Of a DNA stretch of 64,000 nt, positions 61,701 through 64,000 are shown piece by piece. Within the stretch, counting starts at the first letter, position 1. The number at the start of each line of letters is the position of its first letter. The translations under genes were made by a program, and so were the position numbers. This stretch comes from Apostichopus japonicus (lineage: Eukaryota > Echinodermata > Holothuroidea > Aspidochirotida > Stichopodidae), in assembly GCF_037975245.1 (NCBI RefSeq), contig NC_092580.1:3448501-3512500 (forward strand), given 5' to 3'. The notes beneath the pieces were generated by a model. It saw nothing but the letters and a program-made list of their open reading frames with translations, ran no database searches and was not told the origin of the DNA.

Positions 61701-63668
61701 GTAATCCGTACACAAACAGAAATTGGGGGTTCCCCACTATTCCATGATATTGGAATAGGGCAACCCTTCAAGTTCAAAAGTTCACAATGAAAAGTTTTCA
61801 ACTATCAACAAGTCACCACGTGTTTGGAACTTCAGACAATAAGAATGTAACATAGGGGCTATGTAAATACGGGATTATAAACTACATACATGAGAATAGT
61901 ACAAAATTATTTACATCGTTAATCGGCTGTTGTTTTCTGCAGGATATGTACTTTCAATAAGTCTTTCGTACAAAAAGTAAAACGTAGCCAAAGATAACTA
62001 AAAATGACATCGGGGAACCCTCCGTAATAATAAACGAATCCATTTCATTACAGCATCAAATCTCAAGTACCGTACTGCACTGTTTGTACCAGTACCATAC
62101 CCTAGGCTATAATTATATACAGTCCTGGGCGAAGATGGATTTTAGCTGGATATACTCCCTGTGGTTTTGGCTCAAAAATGTATTAAATCGTTATAATTAT
62201 CGTATCAAATGAGGTGAAATACATGTGGTAAGATTTTATACATGGGAACCTTCACAATCATCGTTTGGAGGAAGAAAAATAACAAAAATTTCAGAATAAC
62301 TTTGAGGTCCCGCAACATGCTCAGCCCAAGTAACGTTAGGGGTGCTGGCAAATTCCCTTGGCCGCTTGGGAACCTTGTCAGGGGGAGGGTGCCGGCCAAT
62401 TCCCTTGGCCACTTGGGAACCTTGTCAGAGGGAGGGGTGCAGGGGAGGTCCTTTTCCAGCGATCACTGACCATGGACTTGAACCAAGCCGATCAGAATTG
62501 TCTAATCGCATATGGAACTACCGCTTACACCATTTTGGTTCCCAATGAATAAACTTCGTTTCTTACCTTTATACTTTCACGTCCTCCAAAAAACAGAAAA
62601 TTAAAATGCTCTGGCTGGACTTGAACCATAGACATGCATTCTGTGAGAATTGAACCCTAGACAAGGAGTTTGTCTTGCTCTTCTGGCACAGAGCACTAAC
62701 CACTGCCCCACTGTATCTGTTGAGAAATAATGCTTGTTTCTAATATTTAAGGTTCATAATGGAAGGAAAGAGGTATAAGAATAGAAAAAGGAAACTGCCT
62801 TAACTGGGGTTTGAACCCTAGATATCAAAAAGAAGAAAGTCTGAAACTTTCAAAATGTTTCATGTTGCACTTTGTATACATGTACATGTGATTACATATG
62901 TTGATATTAAACATGTCTCAGAGATGACCTGCTAAAAATCAAATGGAAATTCTAAGTTTTCACTTTCTTAATGTCTGTCTGGAAGATGTCTTATTTTGAT
63001 AAATCAGTTTCACTATGAGTAGTACTCAGTACGTTTGGCTAACAAAATTTTGATCATCACATTTGGTTTTTGGAATTGTAGAAGATGGTGAACGGAAAAA
63101 TGTAAAATGACGCTCTCGGCCGTCTTGGGCTGTCAAAGTGTCTTGTCCCCTTTTACAAGCCAAAGTGGCTGAATCAGTGCTACTGTCTAGTGGGTAATCT
63201 AGGGTAATGGTCCTCTAAATTTGTAAAAGAAAGAAGAAAGAAATAGAGGAGCTAAAGCTGTGATTTGGATAGCCAACCAATGTGAAGTGCAAGTTATTTC
63301 TAAGCCATTTTGCTGCCTAGCTCCCACTTTCAGATGTGTCTGGTTAGCGTGTTAAAAATAACTGCCTTCCTGGCCGACACTCCAATGTGTTTATGGAAGA
63401 TCCTTGTGATAAAGATGATTGGAGTAAGTAAAATTGAGAACTGCACTGTTCTTGGTACTGAAGAACAAATTGACCCAGAGTGTTTTAGTTCATCCCATAC
63501 AGGCTTTTACTGTTGAATCCTTGAATTAATTACTAATTTGAATTATGATATCATCCCATAACTGTATCTGGTTTTTTTTCTGTTCCTTCTTTTCCAGCCA
63601 TTCGTTACTCAGTCAACCCACGCCAGGGTCTCAAAATTTCATCAGACATATGGTCGAAGCTGAAAGAT
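49732..63668 (+). CDS. MCM10: MCM10 replication initiation factor (3' end beyond the window)
   Basis: MCM10 binds the CMG helicase, DNA and polymerase alpha at origins in the nucleus. Visible exons: 49732-49969, 50762-50974, 51717-51833, 52825-52950, 53433-53588, 54214-54375, 55315-55414, 57156-57318, 58329-58484, 59124-59251, 59639-59719, 60541-60624, 61076-61246, 63598-63668. They give 655 codons in frame; the human protein has 875 residues, so the C-terminal domain is missing here. Residues 1-360 are acidic and disordered-looking. The conserved core follows: EVEYYSKIRV, DWVTIGVI, GKQFSIWKLNDL (OB fold), then Cys514, Cys523, Cys526 and His529 (CCCH zinc finger), NPTAAMKKATQNVMYGGK, and KLGSIYANEI. 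Exons 2 to 6 are all multiples of three between phase-1 introns. Exons 4 and 5 encode a repeated KKSF-E-FGSLE motif. Part of exon 8 is duplicated in its own downstream intron. Identity is very secure. Confidence 0.95.
51620..51705. repeat. GTCTGTTTTATGTTTTAA tandem repeats before MCM10 exon 3
   Basis: About five copies of GTCTGTTTTATG(TTTTAA) run up to 11 bases before the acceptor at 51716, forming most of the pyrimidine-rich tract used to define exon 3. Confidence 0.8.
53640..53969 (-). mobile_element. tRNA-derived SINE with LINE-type 3' tail, in MCM10 intron 5
   Basis: On the minus strand it begins near AGCGTGGTGGCCGATTGGCT (A-box-like) with AAGGCGTCGGACTCC, then GGTTCAATTCC (B-box), a typical tRNA-like Pol III head. 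The body contains GTCCTTGGGCAAGATGC and CACCCAGGGGTTAAATGGGT, resembling a conserved central domain found in marine invertebrate SINEs. It ends CTGTAAAGCGCTTTGAGACC ... AAAGCACTATATAAAAATC followed by ATTATTATT. The tail matches the L2-type LINE fragment at 55438. It lies antisense to MCM10. Confidence 0.85.
55438..56030 (-). pseudogene. L2-type LINE 3' fragment (C-terminal reverse transcriptase region), in MCM10 intron 7
   Basis: Reading leftward from about 55960, the frame gives PLQRIQNAAARLV, FDHISPVL, LHWLPVSQRIQFKILLHTYKA, GDRAFSVAAPSPWNKL and FKRHLKH, the conserved C-terminal region of L2-like LINE polyproteins. It is followed by TTTGTAAAGTGCTTTGAAAC, GCGCTATATAAAT and (ATT)n, a typical 3' end. 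The 5' part is truncated away, as is usual for target-primed reverse transcription. Confidence 0.88.
56031..56165. repeat. Dispersed-repeat-like segment (CCTGACGTTTCGATCTTGCA)
   Basis: The words GGCCTGACGTTTCGATC and CAGGATCTTCTTCAGAGGC resemble a repeat seen at the edge of Penelope-like and other elements in aquatic animals. No coding domain is visible and the family is uncertain. Confidence 0.35.
57359..57415 (+). pseudogene. Partial duplicate of MCM10 exon 8 with its own splice donor
   Basis: These 57 bases match the 3' end of exon 8 (57262-57318) at 55 of 57 positions, shifted by 97 bases, and are followed by a second donor, GTAGGT instead of GTAAGT. The intron start is duplicated too (TTRATGCAGAATGGGG follows both). 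One change replaces the tryptophan codon TGG by CGG; the other is silent. No pyrimidine tract or acceptor precedes the copy (G-rich instead). Reading through the first donor meets a TGA after two codons. It is therefore probably an unused copy or a decoy donor. Confidence 0.85.
61399..61428. repeat. 10-bp perfect inverted repeat in MCM10 intron 13
   Basis: AATCCCGGTA at 61399-61408 pairs with TACCGGGATT at 61419-61428 across a 10-base loop. Confidence 0.85.
62343..62440. repeat. Tandem duplication of a ~49-bp unit
   Basis: Two copies of AATTCCCTTGGCCRCTTGGG followed by AACCTTGTCAGRGGGAGGG(G)TGC lie end to end in MCM10 intron 13. Confidence 0.9.
62611..62713 (-). repeat. tRNA-like SINE head or tRNA pseudogene
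   Basis: On the minus strand: GGGGCAGTGGTTAGTGCTCT (A-box-like), then AGAGCAAGACAAACTCCTTG and GGGTTCAATTCTC (B-box), followed by a second B-box-like ATGGTTCAAGTCC. A further GGGTTCAAACCCC, also reversed, lies at about 62808-62820. It lacks a convincing complete acceptor stem, so a SINE remnant is more likely than a working tRNA gene. Confidence 0.55.
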
Positions 63669-64000
63669 GTAAGTCATGTATTAACACCCAAGAAAACAAG
63701 TTATTATTGGGTTTGATGTTTTTGTGGGGGGGTGGGAGGGGGGAATGAGTTTAATTTATGTACGTTCAAACAGTTTTTTGATGATAACCAAATCCACATG
63801 ATCAAAATAAAATGCAAGCGACACTTTAATGGAGTTTTTAATTGGGTTTTGCTTGGTTGCACACTACGTTAAAGGTCGACTGCCAGTCGGTCACATGAGT
63901 AACATTGCTAATTACCTATACACACAGCTCAAGGGTATTGAGCCAAAAAGACTATATACTGTCATGAACAATTGTGGAAAGTCAAACTACAAACCTGTTT

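Overview
This is A+T-rich nuclear DNA from an animal. It carries three widely spaced genes with many short exons, GT-AG introns of about 0.3 to 2.8 kb, and retroelement, hAT-type and tandem-repeat DNA in introns and spacers. The proteins are clearly metazoan: a Wnt acyltransferase, a peroxisomal acyl-CoA oxidase ending in SKL, and the replication factor MCM10. Dense TAGGCCTA/CCTAGG words, tRNA-derived SINEs that share a 3' tail with an L2-type LINE, and hAT elements beginning CAGTGGCGGA suggest a marine invertebrate. An echinoderm such as a sea cucumber is my guess only; the sequence does not prove it.

Layout. 1-5947: spacer with a possible minus-strand first exon near 878 and a structured locus beginning with a U2 snRNA-like head (1951-2107). 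5948-16602 (+): PORCN, 12 coding exons, 498 codons, with a 75-bp minisatellite in one intron. 16603-25303: spacer with short repeats and a strongly A+T-rich palindromic block. 25304-39131 (-): ACOX1-type acyl-CoA oxidase, 15 coding exons, 674 codons, all joins in frame; one intron holds a long (TATTA)n/(CATTA)n array beside a splice acceptor. 39132-49731: ACOX1/MCM10 divergent spacer, with probable 5' untranslated exons for both genes, a hAT element nested inside a relative (both with perfect 8-bp target duplications), a 19-bp perfect inverted repeat, and a CR1-like LINE copy. 49732-63668 and beyond (+): MCM10, 14 exons visible, 655 codons, continuing past the right edge.

The three genes are unrelated in function: Wnt palmitoleoylation in the ER, peroxisomal beta-oxidation, and DNA replication initiation. 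PORCN and ACOX1 are convergent; ACOX1 and MCM10 are divergent. Nothing suggests co-regulation. I found no complete new biochemical system. The most unusual items are the U2-headed structured locus, the nested hAT insertion, the SINE/LINE tail pair, two partial exon duplications, a repeated motif encoded by neighbouring phase-1 exons in MCM10, and an acidic tyrosine-rich N-terminal extension on PORCN.
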